DNA from: Artemia franciscana
Lineage: Eukaryota; Arthropoda; Branchiopoda; Anostraca; Artemiidae
Direction: 5' to 3'
Length of the DNA stretch: 64,000 nucleotides
NCBI RefSeq assembly: GCF_032884065.1
Contig: NC_088867.1
Location: 27,895,507-27,959,506, forward strand
The notes beneath the pieces were generated by a model that was not told where the DNA came from, made no database searches, and saw only the letters and a list, made by a program, of their open reading frames with translations. Position numbers and translations under genes: made by a program. Numbering within the stretch: position 1 is the first letter of the stretch; every line of letters starts with the position of its first letter. Shown here piece after piece: positions 26,160-38,397 of the stretch.

Positions 26160-27230
26160 CCTCTCGCCTGTTTTGTTAGACTTTGCTCTTATGTATTATC
26201 TTCAAGAATTTCGCAACGTGATGTGCCTCCTGTATCTGTTGACTGCGTTATTCGTAGTGTTAAAAACTTAAAATGAAAATTGTAGGATATGGAAGGCATA
26301 AGTGTTTTTCAACTTCATAAGGATTCTAAAGATTTGATTCGTCATTTGCAGTTATTTCAAATTTGTTTGCGTACGCTTTTGGTTTCGGATTCTTTTTTGT
26401 GTGTGAGCATCACTTGGATTCTTAAATGTGGGAAAAATTCAAGTTATCCCGCATCATAGGCCTATTACGGTGACTTGCTTGTTGAATAAAGTTTGAATAT
26501 GTTCTGCATCCTGAAATTATTCCAAAAGTTGATTATGAATCTAACCTATTTTGGTTTAAACCATATATAAGAGGTCAGCATGTACTTCGAGTTCTTATTC
26601 TTTATTACTTCAAGCACAAAAAGATGGATCTGAAGTGCATTTATGTGCGTGAGATGTTTCAAAAGCTTTTGACTCGGTTGTCTTAGTTAATCGTGCTATT
26701 TCTTTACCCGGCTTGAAGTGAATTCATTTGTTATATCTCTTCTTCGTTTTTGCTATGCAATTCCGTATGTTCGCCTTTGGTCAGGAAATACCTTTTTCGT
26801 AATACCCCCATTCGATGTAGACTTAGACATGGAGGGGGGCTGTCACCGTATCTTTTGATTACTTGTTTGTACCCTGTGTTAACTAATATTTTTTAAGTCA
26901 TGTTTTACGGACTTCACTGATCTGTCTTATATTGCACAAGCAGGTGATCTGTTACTTATTAGCCGTTCAAAGTTTAGCCTTGTCAACTTGACCCAGTATA
27001 TTGATAAATTGTTTGAAAAGACTGGCCTTATGCTTACCCCTGAAAAGTGTGGAGATTTGGTTTTTAATGCCAAACGTTGAAGTAGTGATCCGAGTTTTGT
27101 CTCTTTTTCAGTTAAGCTTGTGCCTGCGTTGAAATGGCTTGGGACTAGTATATGCTCATCTGTGTTAGCTATCCGCTTTAGTGCACTTTTAGACATGAAG
27201 AATAAACTTTAAGCAGGTTATGCTAAGACA
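26160..27230 (+). pseudogene. Non-LTR retrotransposon reverse transcriptase fragment (LINE)
   Basis: Across shifting plus-strand frames the order matches a LINE reverse transcriptase. It reads 'VPPVSVDCVIRSVKNLK', 'HHRPITVTCLLNKV' (fingers motif, usually YRPITLT), 'EYVLHPEI', 'RGQHVLRVL' and 'DVSKAFDSVVLVNRAI' (catalytic motif A, with D and KAFDSV intact). Then come 'YIAQAGDLLLISRSKFSLV' (where the catalytic F/YADD has become QAGD) and 'KTGLMLTPEKCGDLVFNAK', with 'ALKWLGTSI' after it. Stops and shifts are frequent and the second catalytic aspartate is lost. It lies in the same orientation as unc-104, within its intron. No endonuclease domain was seen, as expected for a 5'-truncated copy. Confidence 0.85.
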
Positions 27231-27366
27231 GTCCCAAATATTGGCCACATTCTCGTAGGACCATGGCTAGAATGTACTCAAGATATTGTGACCATTTCAT
27301 TCTTTTTCTGTCAGGTTTGTGCCCATTTTCCAGTGCTAGTAATATGCAGGACATTAAAGCATTTTA

Positions 27367-27656
27367 AAACAAAGAAATGAATATTAAAATGACAAAACGA
27401 GTCTATGGCCAGCAAAGGAATATGAAGAGAACAAAAAATCCGACGAATTTTTCGCCTCAATAAAACAAGGGGTCTTCAGCGCAGAGAGAAAAAAAAATAT
27501 AAAACTAAAACAGACTAACTAAAATATATACGTTTTTTTCTACGCTGAAGACGCCTTGTTTTATACTGGCGAAATATTGATTGGATTTTCCATTCTCTTC
27601 GTTTTCTTTCACTGGTCATAGATCATTTTGTCATTTTCATATTCATTTCTTTGTTT
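27367..27656. mobile_element. Foldback (hairpin) MITE-like element
   Basis: The left arm holds ACAAAGAAATGAATATTAAA, ATGACAAAA, CCGACGAATTTTTCGCC and AACAAGGGGTCTTCAGCG. It pairs with a right arm holding CGCTGAAGACGCCTTGTTTT, GGCGAAATATTG, TTTTGTCATTTTCATATTCA and TTTCTTTGT. The arms are about 118 bases each with a spacer of about 50 bases. It has no coding content. Confidence 0.82.
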
Positions 27657-28171
27657 TGTCATGGCTGGACAGTTGAACTTAAGATCTCTTATAGAGTATT
27701 TTAATAGAGAGGAGAAACATCCTATAATACAAATCGTATTACAAACTGGACCATTGTATTCAACACGTCGAAGAAATCTATCCCATAGGTTTCAAGCTCC
27801 TATGTTCAAAATCACGAAATTTTTATATTTTATCCAAAAAATTCGGGTCACGTTTCTGCTTCTTCTTTTACCGGGTTTGGGTAAGGAAGTAGAGGTCGTA
27901 GAATACTGAGAAAAGGCTCATTTGAATGGAAAATGAAAATTATAGTGCCCTCTCTAAGTGACGAAAGAAATCGTGCCTCAGCAAATTGGTATTTTGTTTT
28001 GTTTTTATAGATATGCAGTCAATTCTTAGATATGCAGTCAGTTAAAATTATTGAAAAAACTATATTCATAGCATAGAAGTTGGAAAATTCGCCAAAGAAA
28101 AGTGCCAATTCTTGGTGTTTTTGTCGCAATCAAAACTGTACCAGTAAGACTTTTGGGATAGCCAATCTGTC

Positions 28172-29145
28172 GAGAATTAAATTTAAAAAAAAGAAGTTTT
28201 TTGAAATGAAAGTAAGGAGCGACATTAAAACTTAAAACGAACAGAAATTATTCCGTATATGAAAGGGGCTTTTCCTCCTCGACACCCCGCTCTTTACGCT
28301 ATTTTTTTTTATTGTTTTAAAAAGTAGAGTTGCGAGAAAGAATCAAACTTCAGCGCAAGGAGCGGGGTGTCGAGGAGGAAAAGCCCCTTTCATATACGGA
28401 GTAATCTTTGTTCGTTTTAAGTTTTAATGTCGCTCCTTACTTTCATTTCAAAAAACTTGTTTTTTTTTATTTAATTTCTGAAAGTTTTTGAATTAATGCA
28501 TGTCTGATTTTGGCTCTCCGTACATAAATTATTAAAATGAAATTTGCATATTAATTCTTTTTTTGGCTAAATGGCTTTCTCTTAGTTTGGTCAGGCGATT
28601 TTGAGAAATAAGGGATGGGGAAGGGGGCCTAGGTGCCCTCCAATTTTTTTGGTCACCTAACAAGGGCACTAGAACTTTTCATTTCCGTTAGAATGAGCCC
28701 TCTTGCAACACTCTAGGACCACTTTGTTGATACGATGACCCCTGGGAAAAAAAAAAAAACAAAAAAAAAACAAATAAACACGCACCCGTGATTTGTCTTA
28801 TGGCAAAAAATACGAAACTCCACATTTTTGTAGATTGGACCCTGAAATTATTTCTATAGGGTTCTCTGATACGCTGAATGCGATGGTGTGATTTTCGTTA
28901 AGATCCTATGACTTTTAGGGGGTGTTACCCCCTATTTTCCAAAATAAGGCAAATTTTATCAGGCTCGTAACTTTTGATGACAAACACTAAATTCGATGAA
29001 ACTTACATATTTGAAATCAGCATAAAAATCCGATTCTTTTGATATAACTCTTAGCATCGAAATTACGTTTTTTAGAGTTTCGTTTACTATTGAGCCGGGT
29101 CGCTCCTTACTACAGTTCTTTACCACGAACTGTTTGATTACTGGA
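28172..29145. mobile_element. Dispersed hairpin-bearing repeat, near-complete single copy
   Basis: It begins with a nearly perfect palindrome (28172-28484). One arm reads AAGTAAGGAGCGACATTAAA, CCGTATATGAAAGGGGC and CCTCGACACCCCGCTC, and the other is its reverse complement; a spacer of about 40 bases separates them. A segment matching the satellite monomer follows (about 28565-28760: AAATGGCTTTC, GGGGGCCTAGGTGCCCTCC, CACTAGAACTTTTCATTTCC, GAATGAGCCCTC). A conserved tail comes next (CCGTGATTTGTCTTATGGCA, TGATACGCTGAATG, AGGGGGTGTTACCCCC, GCTCGTAACTTTTGATG). It ends GGGTCGCTCCTTACTACAG and a small hairpin around ACAGTTC/GAACTGT. GTAAGGAGCGAC near the start is inverted near the end. No open frame matches a transposase, so it is non-autonomous. 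Confidence 0.8.
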
Positions 29146-31937
29146 AAGCTCTGTGCATACCCTCATGGTTTTAGAGGTAATTCTGCTACATGGTCTGAAT
29201 TCTTCCTTAAGTATGTAGACAGTACTTGCTAGTGGGTCTTCTTGTGAGAGGAGGGGAGTCACGATCCCTCAAAAAGTGCATTTTCAATTTTCTGACTTTC
29301 CATGACAGGCTCTTATCAACATGGAGAGGGAATATAAAAATTAGTATCTTTTCATTTAGAAATATGTTTAGACTGAGCATTCAATATGAGTGCTAAGGTG
29401 TTAATGGCTTCCCTATTATTTAAGAAATGTTTTTAGTGAAATAAAAATTGCATTTACATAATGCAGTTTTTGCATGCATTTACATATAAGGTGGCTAGGG
29501 AGATTCCCAGGATGAGGATTAAGCACGTTGAAAATTGTAGGACATTAGAGACTAGTTTTTTTTTCTGTAAATCTATTAATGTTGATGAGAAGTTTGTTTA
29601 TTTATTATGTCTAATTATTTTGGCTTGTTGCAATGGTGTAGAGCATTCTTTTATGATATCATATAATACACTTATGGAAATTCGGCGAAAGGTGGGGGTG
29701 GTCCCCAGGAGCTGTATTTGTTTACACAAATTCTCAGTCCCAGAAGAATGAATTTATCTTCCGCAACAGCAATGCAATAAGAAGTGGAAAGAAAACATCG
29801 CACTGCTTCGGTGATAAAAAAATATGATTTATTTCGCGTTTTCTTTGAATGATCAAATCTTTAGTTCAAAGGTTTGTTTCAAAGGCAATTGGTAAGCAAA
29901 ACACTTGTAAAGCACCAGTTCGCAATGTGAACTGAAACATCCAGAGTTTCGCCTGATTTTGATTCTAATTCCGATTTGAATTCCGATCTGATTCCGATTT
30001 TACGTACGATTCTAAGAATACTTCTATTTCTTATGGCATCAATAACATTTCAATGAGGTATTAGGTAGCTACTTCATCTAATCAAGCTCATATTAGAAAT
30101 TTTCGGATGCAACAGTTATGTATTAATGCTTTATTGTTTCCAAATTTCTTGCTTGAAAACTAATGACAAAACAAAACAACTTAGCTTAATTTGGGATCAG
30201 GAAGTCAAAGTTTTTTTTTTTTTTTTTTATCTGTGCTGTGGCTAGGAATGCTACAAAGAGAAAGCTTTGACCCCTTTAAATGGCTGTATTTTTGGTTTTT
30301 ATTTTTCAGCAAATTTACTTGTGCTGAAATGAGCTGTGTGGATGCCCGTCTTCCTTTCACCGGATAGATATGACTCTACATGTTTTCTTAGGATGTGTCT
30401 GTGAAAGCTGTGCAAATCTCGAGAGCTCAGAAGGGTCAGCCCCAGACCCCCAACCCTCCCCTCCTTCTTGTATATTTTCAGTGTGTATGATTTAACGCTC
30501 TTACCTCTCGACAATTTAGCGGACTTTTTTTGTCTTGGAAAGCTGTGTGATCTGCTTAAAGAAACCCATCATCTGATTCGTTCGATTAGATGGATTGAAG
30601 ACGTGTTTTCCAATAAGGATCAGGCTATCAGGCTAGCAAGTATAAAAATCAGAATTGTGATTTTGAGCACGGGGCTAAAAAGAGGGGCTATCTTATTTAG
30701 AGGGACTAGCTCTATCTTATTTTTAGTACTTCCAGGCCACTGTGTAAAATCTAAATGTATCTAAATCCAGAGATTTACTTAGTAGTTCAGAATTATAAAA
30801 GAATTTGTTTGTCTACTTGAAACACCCATTAATAGGACATTTAGTTTTGGAAACCTCAAGCTGCAGCCAAACACACTCAAGACTTGTTTACGGTCGAACG
30901 GGGGGGGGGATTTAAAAAAAAGGAAAACATAACTATATGAAAAACTTTTGACTGTAGTAAACATTTTGAGATCTTGGGAGCGTGTTTTCAAACGCTCTTG
31001 AATAATTTCATTTGTAAGTGCCACATATAATGAGATTCAAGAAATGATGGATATAAAACCAAATTTGAAAAGAAAAATACTCCGAAGTTGTATAGTAGCA
31101 TAGCTCATTCTATGTGCAAAGAGCAAATTTTTTGTAAAATCGCTTAAATTCATCTGTAGCTAGCTTGCCAATATTGAAAAAATACCTTTGGTTGATTAAT
31201 AGGCATGCAACGGGAAGGGTGACGCTCAGGAAAATACCCTCTGGGTATTGATAGTACTGCAGTTTTCTTCCTATATTTATATTTCTGCAGAGTTTGCCTA
31301 CTTTTCGAAGCTGTGTCCTCATTTAGGCTACATGCAATTTTATGTACGAGCCTAGTTGTAACTAAGAACTATTTTTTCAAAACAAATCCGAAGTGCCATC
31401 AGGGTACATCATAAAAAATCAGCTGAGTAAATAAAAATATTACAGAAGAAAATAATACAGATATTTCCCTAACTTTTTTGATGGATTGAAGTTAGGGAGC
31501 CTTCTTTAAACAAGAGAAAAAAAAGTATCTTACAAAAAATCCCAGCAAAACTAACAATAAGCTGAAAACTAAATTTCGTTGTTGCAACTGAACCCTCAAA
31601 CTTAATATTTCCCAAAACTAGCTTTCTTTGCCACATCCTTCCTTGATTGACTAAATTATAAATGGTAATAGATGAAAGTTTGTATGTGCTATGACCCTAA
31701 TAAAGGTCTAAGGGGGGGAAATATAAATAATAAAGAAAATTTCATTAAAAAAAATATAAAAAATAATAATAAAATTTTATGAAAAAGCATAAACTACAAA
31801 ATAAATAATAAAGGAGAAAAAAGACTAAGAAATCTCGTTTAATTAACCTGGATATAAAAACACCAAAACACAATTTGCGAAGTCCTTTTAGTAAGAAGTG
31901 TAACTTGTAATTATATTTTTTTCATGCAAACGGATAG
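29146..31937 (+). other. Intronic sequence, no clear feature
   Basis: AT-rich sequence with open frames up to 98 codons (such as 29461-29751 and 30468-30764) whose translations have no recognised motif and no supporting signals. A poly-T run lies at 30211-30229. Confidence 0.4.
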
Positions 31938-32124
31938 GCACAGACTGGAGTTAATGAGACATATCTGCGATGAAGATTTAAGTCCAATAACACCGGAGAC
32001 CAGGCCAGATGACTTTTTCCATTGCATTAACATGTGCGCTAGGCAAAAATTTACTGCTGCAACCGCTATGCCGGCTAGGTTCGTGGCCTGCCTACTGACG
32101 TGCGTAGAAATTCGCACACCTCGT
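31938..32124 (+). CDS. unc-104: Candidate next unc-104 exon (RLELMR...LSPITPE)
   Basis: The preceding confirmed exon ends in AG (phase 2). An acceptor GGATAG|G at 31937/31938 supplies the third base and completes arginine. The frame then reads 'HRLELMRHICDEDLSPITPE'. In insect UNC-104 the segment after LEKLR is remembered as R(Q)RLELMREMY followed by an acidic stretch and a SP-T-SP motif, so phase and content both fit. The patch is more GC-rich than its surroundings, as coding exons here are. The frame continues 'TRPDDFFHCINM', which does not match the highly conserved DPFYDRFPWF, and reaches a TGA at 32125-32127. The true donor is therefore probably earlier, and the 3' end is unknown. Confidence 0.45.
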
Positions 32125-32127
32125 TGA

Positions 32128-34649
32128 ATGGCTTTTGTGTTGCGCATGTGCGTCACCGCATAATTTTTTTTATTATTTCTCTGCTTCTTAAGCTAAATTT
32201 AATTATAAGTTTTAAAGGATAGAATAGAAGTGGTAGTGAAATATGTGTCAATGATATAGAGACACAAACAATAGGGAGAAGACAATCTGAAAAAAAATGA
32301 GCTATTAACTGTCAAACTAATGGGGAAAAGGTCATTTCAATAATCCTGACGTGAGTATGTCCACGTATCTTTATTTTTTTCGGATTTTATTGCTCTTAAT
32401 CTAGTTTTTATAATTACGTCTCTGTTTCTATTGAAAACTTGGACTGAGTAGACAATTGAATAATTTTTTTTCATGTATTTTGGTCGTAAACATTCTTTAA
32501 ATCTGCCTTTTCCTGCAGAGTATCAGAGCAGTAGCTTAAGTCGGATTAAATGCTCTTCAAGATTCGAGTTTTTCAATTAGGATCTATACCTTTAAAAAAG
32601 CTTCTCTTGAAAGTTTTTGGAAGAGCTTTTAGTTGTCTAGGATCAATTTGTGTTTTGTTCAAAATTAGTCAAAAGCTGCCCAGAAGTTGTTATGAAACTC
32701 GTCTTTATCTTCCAAGTGATAAGTGTAATTTGTGGAAGTTTTGTGGGTTTGATCTTTCAAAATATTTGTGCATGATTCTGGGAGAGCTGGGGTATTCATC
32801 TTCTGTCTTTTTCCTCAGCATACTTTTAATATTTTTTCTTCTTTGTTAGACTACTACCGTGTAAGGGTGCATCAAGGTCATCTAGAATCACACTTGTTCA
32901 TTATCTGCTTCTTGTAATATTGCCTATATTCCAGGGTGCTTGCCTTATTCTGATATTAATTCCATTTCGGATAGCTTGTGTCTGCCCATTTCTCACACAT
33001 TTGTGTTCGTCTCTTTCACCATGTTTGCATTAAATGTGTCTTATCCGACCAGTAGCGACAATTGAACTGTATACTACCCCAAATCAGATAATTGAGATGA
33101 AATTAAAAGATCCTAAAGCTATAAAAAAAAGTTCTAGCCTTATGGTGTTGAATATTGAATTGTTAAACAAATTGAAGTTAAATTATAAATGGAGATATTG
33201 GGAAGTAATAATGGCAAGAGAGCTTGAACATATGCATACAAAATAGTAGGAAAATGCGGAAACAGCGTGAAAAGGATCTGAAATTGCAACAAGCTAGACT
33301 TTGTCCATCTAGAGATCTACCTGCTATTGATGGCAATGGAGGTTGGTTTTTGTGAATCTATTCTGTCTCTGATACAAATAAACCATTTTACACTTGAACA
33401 AATATCTATTGCTTGGATAATGTAAAGATTATACGTATAGGAATCTGTCGGCCCATCAAGTAGTTGGTTTTAAGAGCGGAACGATTATTTAAATGATAAG
33501 AACAACTATCATCATCGACAAGGGCCCAGATTGGTACGTGTCAGCAACATATTCCTGTATATCTTCAGTGAAACCCTAGGTTTATTACCTGAATAAAGAC
33601 TAGATAATATAGAAAAACTATTGTAATAACCAAGCCGCAGCCACCAGTTGAATAGAAAAGAAGAATGCCAGATTAATTCCCCAATAAGCCTTATCCCCGT
33701 TAGCATTGTATATTCTAAGCTGATTTGCGTGCCTGTTTCTTCAGAGTTTATACCAATCCCTCAAAAGAAAACAATACTTTTAATTTATTGCATTCATTAT
33801 AAATTATAAACTCAGGTAGAAATATTCCTAAAACAGTCTTATTATCTATTGTATATATCTTGATTGTTTTTTTTTTTTTATTATTATTATAATTTTTTTG
33901 TATAATAGTCATGTTAAAACTTAAAGGAGTAAAGTGAGTTTGCCTTGCCCTTCTTTCTTTTCTTGTCTTTTTCTGCATCGGAAAGCTGTCTCAGCTAGCT
34001 ATTAATGTTGTTTTTTACTTCCACTAGTCTTGAATTAGAAAATCGTAGATAAATACGGTAAACCCCATATGAGTAAAGCAAACCTATCCTGCCGTTCTTC
34101 CTTTCATTATTTTCTTCGTTTCGCTTCATTAATTTTGAATTGTATCTATTATCCTTAATTTCAATGTAGCTTATATTGATAATCCCTTGGTTGCTCGTGG
34201 TGCTATTTATACACCAAAATATATTTATACACCATTTTTTATGGTGAATCCAAAATGATAACCAGAGTTTTCTCATCTTCGAAAGCTACAAATATCTCTT
34301 AGAACTCGGTTCTGTTTTAGAAAAAAAAGGTGTCTTTCGAATTTTTTCAGAGGTGTTAAGAAAGTATTGCCAACGGAATTTTTTATGATGAATTAAAAAA
34401 TATTAACAAATTTCATAGCTTCACCTTTTCGGTATTTTTCATTGAAAAAACGGTTCTCTTTGTATTTTTGCTTAGAAAATTGAAAAAGCTTGCATTTTTG
34501 TTTTCCTCTTCCTGCATTGCTGTGAATTGACGCCACTGTTCTTTTGGATTGTGCCACTCGACGCGATTAGGAAAAAAAACATGTTACAAAAATCTTTTAT
34601 TTAATTTTTTCCAAGATGCCGCGTGCGAAATGTTCACGTAAAGACAGCA
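32128..34649 (+). other. No firm gene; small possible exon at 33248-33345
   Basis: AT-rich sequence. A 33-codon stretch at about 33248-33345 reads 'KMRKQREKDLKLQQARLCPS' and 'RDLPAIDGNGG', with AG before it and GT after it. It resembles no protein I can name. Nothing else is supported up to the gap. Confidence 0.3.
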
Positions 34650-34749
34650 NNNNNNNNNNNNNNNNNNNNNNNNNNNNNNNNNNNNNNNNNNNNNNNNNNN
34701 NNNNNNNNNNNNNNNNNNNNNNNNNNNNNNNNNNNNNNNNNNNNNNNNN
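34650..34749. other. Assembly gap (100 N)
   Basis: A run of exactly 100 Ns, the usual placeholder for a gap of unknown size. Just before it, a frame starting at ATG 34616 reads MPRAKCSRKDS and is cut off. Confidence 1.
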
Positions 34750-35037
34750 ACATGTCAAACATCAAGATGGGCACAAACAATGGCTGTGTAAAGTTTTTTG
34801 ATAACTCTTGGCTGATGATTTGGTTACCCCAAGATCATGCTCTTCCTTGGCACTCTGAATGGGCATATTGACATCTGCAGAGTTAATCATGTGATAACTA
34901 TGTCAAGGGTTCTTTGGACTGAGATGCAGTCTATTTTATCATCCATATATTTTGTTATTTATTACTTTACTTGTTTTATCTGTGCAGAACAAGCTTGTCT
35001 CTCTGCCAGATGTTGGTATACATAGTATGTTGAGTAT

Positions 35038-36320
35038 TTAGAAAGTAACTGAACCTGGCCTGTCAGAATTCTTCATGAACTCAGCCTCTAGATCTTCCTC
35101 ATCATCACTGCTACTGTCTTTACATTTCTTTTTTTGGAGCAAGTGAACTGCTCTGGCACTAAAAAAAAACTTGTTATATTTCTCTTTAATGGTGACTGCT
35201 TTGCTAAATGTTTCAATTCGCTTGTTTTCCTGTAAGCTGTCATTATCTCAAGCTCTGCTTCAAGTTCTTTCCCTGGTGTTTCAGTTAAAACCCTGATTTT
35301 CTTTCTTTTGCAAGCCCTGGTATTCTTACTAGCCTGTTGAGACTTTTGAAACGAGCTGTCCTTACAAAGGACATCTGAATATGTTGAATTGGCTCTATGA
35401 AAGTTGTCAAAATCATCCTTAGTTGTGCTGCTGCCCCCTTACAATACTAGACTATCATCTTCATCTGAATTCAGGTGGTCAGTAACATAGGATGACAAAA
35501 TGATTTTTCAGGTATTCCATTTCTGTTGAATACAAACACTCCTGTTTTGGCAAACCCCCTCATAGAAAAAGCTTTTGGGAATATTGTATCAAAATTGTAT
35601 GTTGTCATAGATTTCCCATGGTGATGCATCATTCGTGAGTTCATAGTACTGTTGTAATAGCCCTTCAATTGATCATATACAGAAATACCCAGTTGTTGAA
35701 GTTCTATGGCTGCAATTTGGTAGAAAAGTAAGTATTGTAATTCAATGCTCACTTGCCAGGTTTGGAGTTTTAAGAGAGATCTGGCCCATTGTTGTCTAAA
35801 ATCAGCTATACTTGTTCTTCTTGCTGCACTTAGTATGCTTGACAAAATGTGATATGAAACAAAAACTTGGTATTTTGGTGGTCTTCCTGCTACTAGGGTT
35901 TTCAGCTTCAGGAGATGATGGAGTTGCATTTGCTAATATACAGTCCTTGAAGATAACTTTTAGGAAAACAAAGAATTGTGGCTATGCTGCTCCTAAATCA
36001 CTCAAACAACCTGCCAGAGTGACAAGAATTATATTATCCCCTGTTAGTTGATCCATTTGTTTCATGCCCCTTCTCTACAATTATTTTTGGTGGAACACAC
36101 TGTTGTTACACCTGTCTTGTCAACTTTATATCTGTTTCTGGGCCAAATTTATGCTCTGTAAGGACTCTTTCAAGACTATCATTAGAGGCATTTACTGATG
36201 GCTTGTGCCAAACTGGAAGTTTTTGGTTTAAGCTGAGTTCAGGCTATCTCTTCATAAACCCATATAACAAGTCCTTACCACGTTTTGTGTTCAAGCCAAG
36301 ACGAAGAGAATCTTTTTTTG
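35038..36320 (-). pseudogene. pogo/Tigger-type DDE transposase remnant
   Basis: On the minus strand, from high to low coordinates, the order is that of a pogo/Tigger (Tc1-mariner superfamily) transposase. 'RGKDLLYGFMKR.PELSL' (about 36280) is the end of the CENP-B-like DNA-binding region. 'RYKVDKTGVTTV' (about 36140) is catalytic block 1, where the usual VDETG has become VDKTG. 'SVYDQLKGYYNS' (about 35680) is the LDVGVFGPLK-like block. 'RGFAKTGVFVFNRNGIPEKS' (about 35530) is the conserved C-terminal block. 'RVLTETPGKELEAELE' (about 35270) lies in the tail, which ends 'DLEAEFMKNSDRPGSVTF' before TAA at 35038. The residue after D of block 1 is changed, and stops and shifts occur, so it is inactive. 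The longest open part is 152 codons (35471-35929). No N-terminal HTH was found. Confidence 0.85.
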
Positions 36321-36329
36321 TTGTCAACA

Positions 36330-36580
36330 ATTGCAATCCAAGGTGAAACAACCCTACTAGAAAATGAACATGGTCCTATTTTCTTATTCAATTTTGCGGG
36401 GTACAATTTGTAATGGTGTTGGCAGGTTGTGTGATAGTGACTGTATTTGAAAAATGAACCAAAATCTAGGTCATCTATACCTTTGATAATACAGAACATT
36501 TTGATAAGGTTACTACAATGCCATCTGAAATTTAAAGTTGGAATTCTAAGCCTAGAGAGTTGCTCTTTGTAAAGAAGATG
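36330..36580 (-). pseudogene. LINE reverse transcriptase C-terminal fragment (CR1/L2-like)
   Basis: The minus strand reads 'QLSRLRIPTLNFRWHCSNLI', 'KMFCIIKGIDDLDFGSFFKY' and 'HHYKLYPAKLNKKIGPCSFS', then 'SRVVSPW'. This follows the common ending of CR1/Jockey-type elements: RL..L.IPTL..RR...DLI..(Y/F)KI, then a short variable section, then F.S.RV...WNSLP. It stops just where the pogo remnant begins, so one element probably inserted beside or into the other. Only about 80 codons survive. Confidence 0.75.
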
Positions 36581-38397
36581 CAGAAGGCTATGGCTGATTT
36601 GACACCATTTATCATACTGTAGTAATAATTACTTTAACCATTGATATACCCAAAAAACTTAAGTGCCATACCCTTGGGTACTGAAGCTAGAGCTCTTCAA
36701 AGGGGGGAAGAACTCCCAGGTGCCATGGTTGAGAGGGGATGGCTTGCTGATTTAAATCATGTTTCCACTTTGATTGGGGATTTTTTGCTTATATTTAAGA
36801 CAGGAGAGAGGGTCGTTATTAATTTTGCCCTGGACACCACCAACCCTAGTTACAGCTGTGACTGAAATACTTGTCAAAAGTTTTTTTTTTAATTACTAAA
36901 GATACTAGATGAACTGATATCTTTTATAATGAGTCATTAAACAGCTCACTATGTGAAAATAGGAGCTTTAAAACATTCCCTAGGGAACAATTTAGGCTCT
37001 GAATTATTCATCAAAGTTTCATTCTCCTAACTAAAATGTTTTCTAAGATAGTAAAAAGCCTCTCATCTAAAATTCATCCAAAGCACTCCAGTTTACTAGC
37101 TCAGTATTTGAATTCAACAAATAAGAATAATAAAATTAAAGACATTAAAAATATTCAACTGACAACCACTGAAATGTTGATTTGCCAGTGTTTTGTTCTT
37201 GTTAGCAAATGAAGTAATTTTATCCAGTAAATTTCTTAGTTGGGTAAAAAGAGAAACAAAGTAAACAGCACAATAGAGTTAACCAAATAGACAAAATATT
37301 GACATAATTCCAGTCTTGGTTTTGTTGAATACTTGTTGAATACAGTTTGTAATTTGTTGAAAACAATTTATATTTTGTGTCATATGTTTTATTTGTTATA
37401 ACATTTGCTACAATACAAAAAAAAAATAAAAAAAAACTTCCTAACATTTTGAATGTTGCATGTGTTTCATTGAAAAGGATATGTATTTTGAACTGTGCAG
37501 CTCTTTTGTGTCAAAATAGTGACAAGAAAAGAAATCATCATTTTAATTAGCATTGCATTAGCATTTAGCATTCATGGCAATTTATTTTCAGTTTGGAATT
37601 CAGTTATTCATATCTAATAGTTTTTTTTTGTCAGTATGATTTTCTATTTTAGTTTCAGTGTGATTAGGTTTCATTTATTCATTGATAGTAACTTGTATTT
37701 GGTTCAAGTTTCAATTATCATAAAACTTTGCATCTCCCCCATCCTATGTAATTCAGGACTCAAATATTCTTTGAAACTACTTTTTTTGACAATTATTTTT
37801 AGGTTAATTTTTGTTCATTTTAATTCACATCATTTTATTGTTGGTTAATACTAAGAATATTTTTTAGTTTTCTGTTTAAGGATGAAAATATTGGGCTGTA
37901 ATTAAAATCTAAGACAAGATTTAAATATTCAGTCAAAGTTTTTTATCAACAGTAGTTTTGTTCCTGTAGATTTTTCAATAATAGTTTTACTATACTTATT
38001 TGGATTGATGGAGAGGGGATATTTTTCCCATAAATTGAAAATATATGCTGTTTTTGGTCCTCTTTAGGGATGAAGCACAATTTGTGCTTTATTGAAAAGA
38101 AGCTGACAAATGACTAGGATGGTGCAAATTGTGTTCTGGTCTTGAAAAGGCATGGGGGCTATCAGCCCTACTCATGTTAATTTTTGCTTGTTTTGAGTTT
38201 GACTTGGATATTTATTTTACAGAAACGTTCTAAACTTGCATTAAATTGCTTAGGTTTACCTTTCACTGTGTAATTTCCACCCTTAGATTTATCTAAAGGG
38301 TCCATTTTGAAAAATGTTGAAAACAAGGCCTAAAAATGTATTTTCTTTTGTATTTTTGGCAAATTATTGTTGTTTCTTATGATTATTGTTTTTATAG
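36581..38397 (+). other. Upstream region or intron of the TSSC4-like gene, no feature seen
   Basis: AT-rich sequence with short uninformative open frames. It ends TTTTTATAG, a possible splice acceptor directly before AAGATGG. A 5' untranslated exon could lie here but was not identified. Confidence 0.4.

Noticed and set aside
30468-30764. A 98-codon open frame
   Set aside because: No recognisable domain, no codon-use contrast and no splice context.
33034-33345. Open stretches around 33034-33345, including 'MRKQREKDLKLQQARL'
   Set aside because: Flanking AG and GT exist, but the peptide matches no kinesin-3 segment and is too short to support alone.
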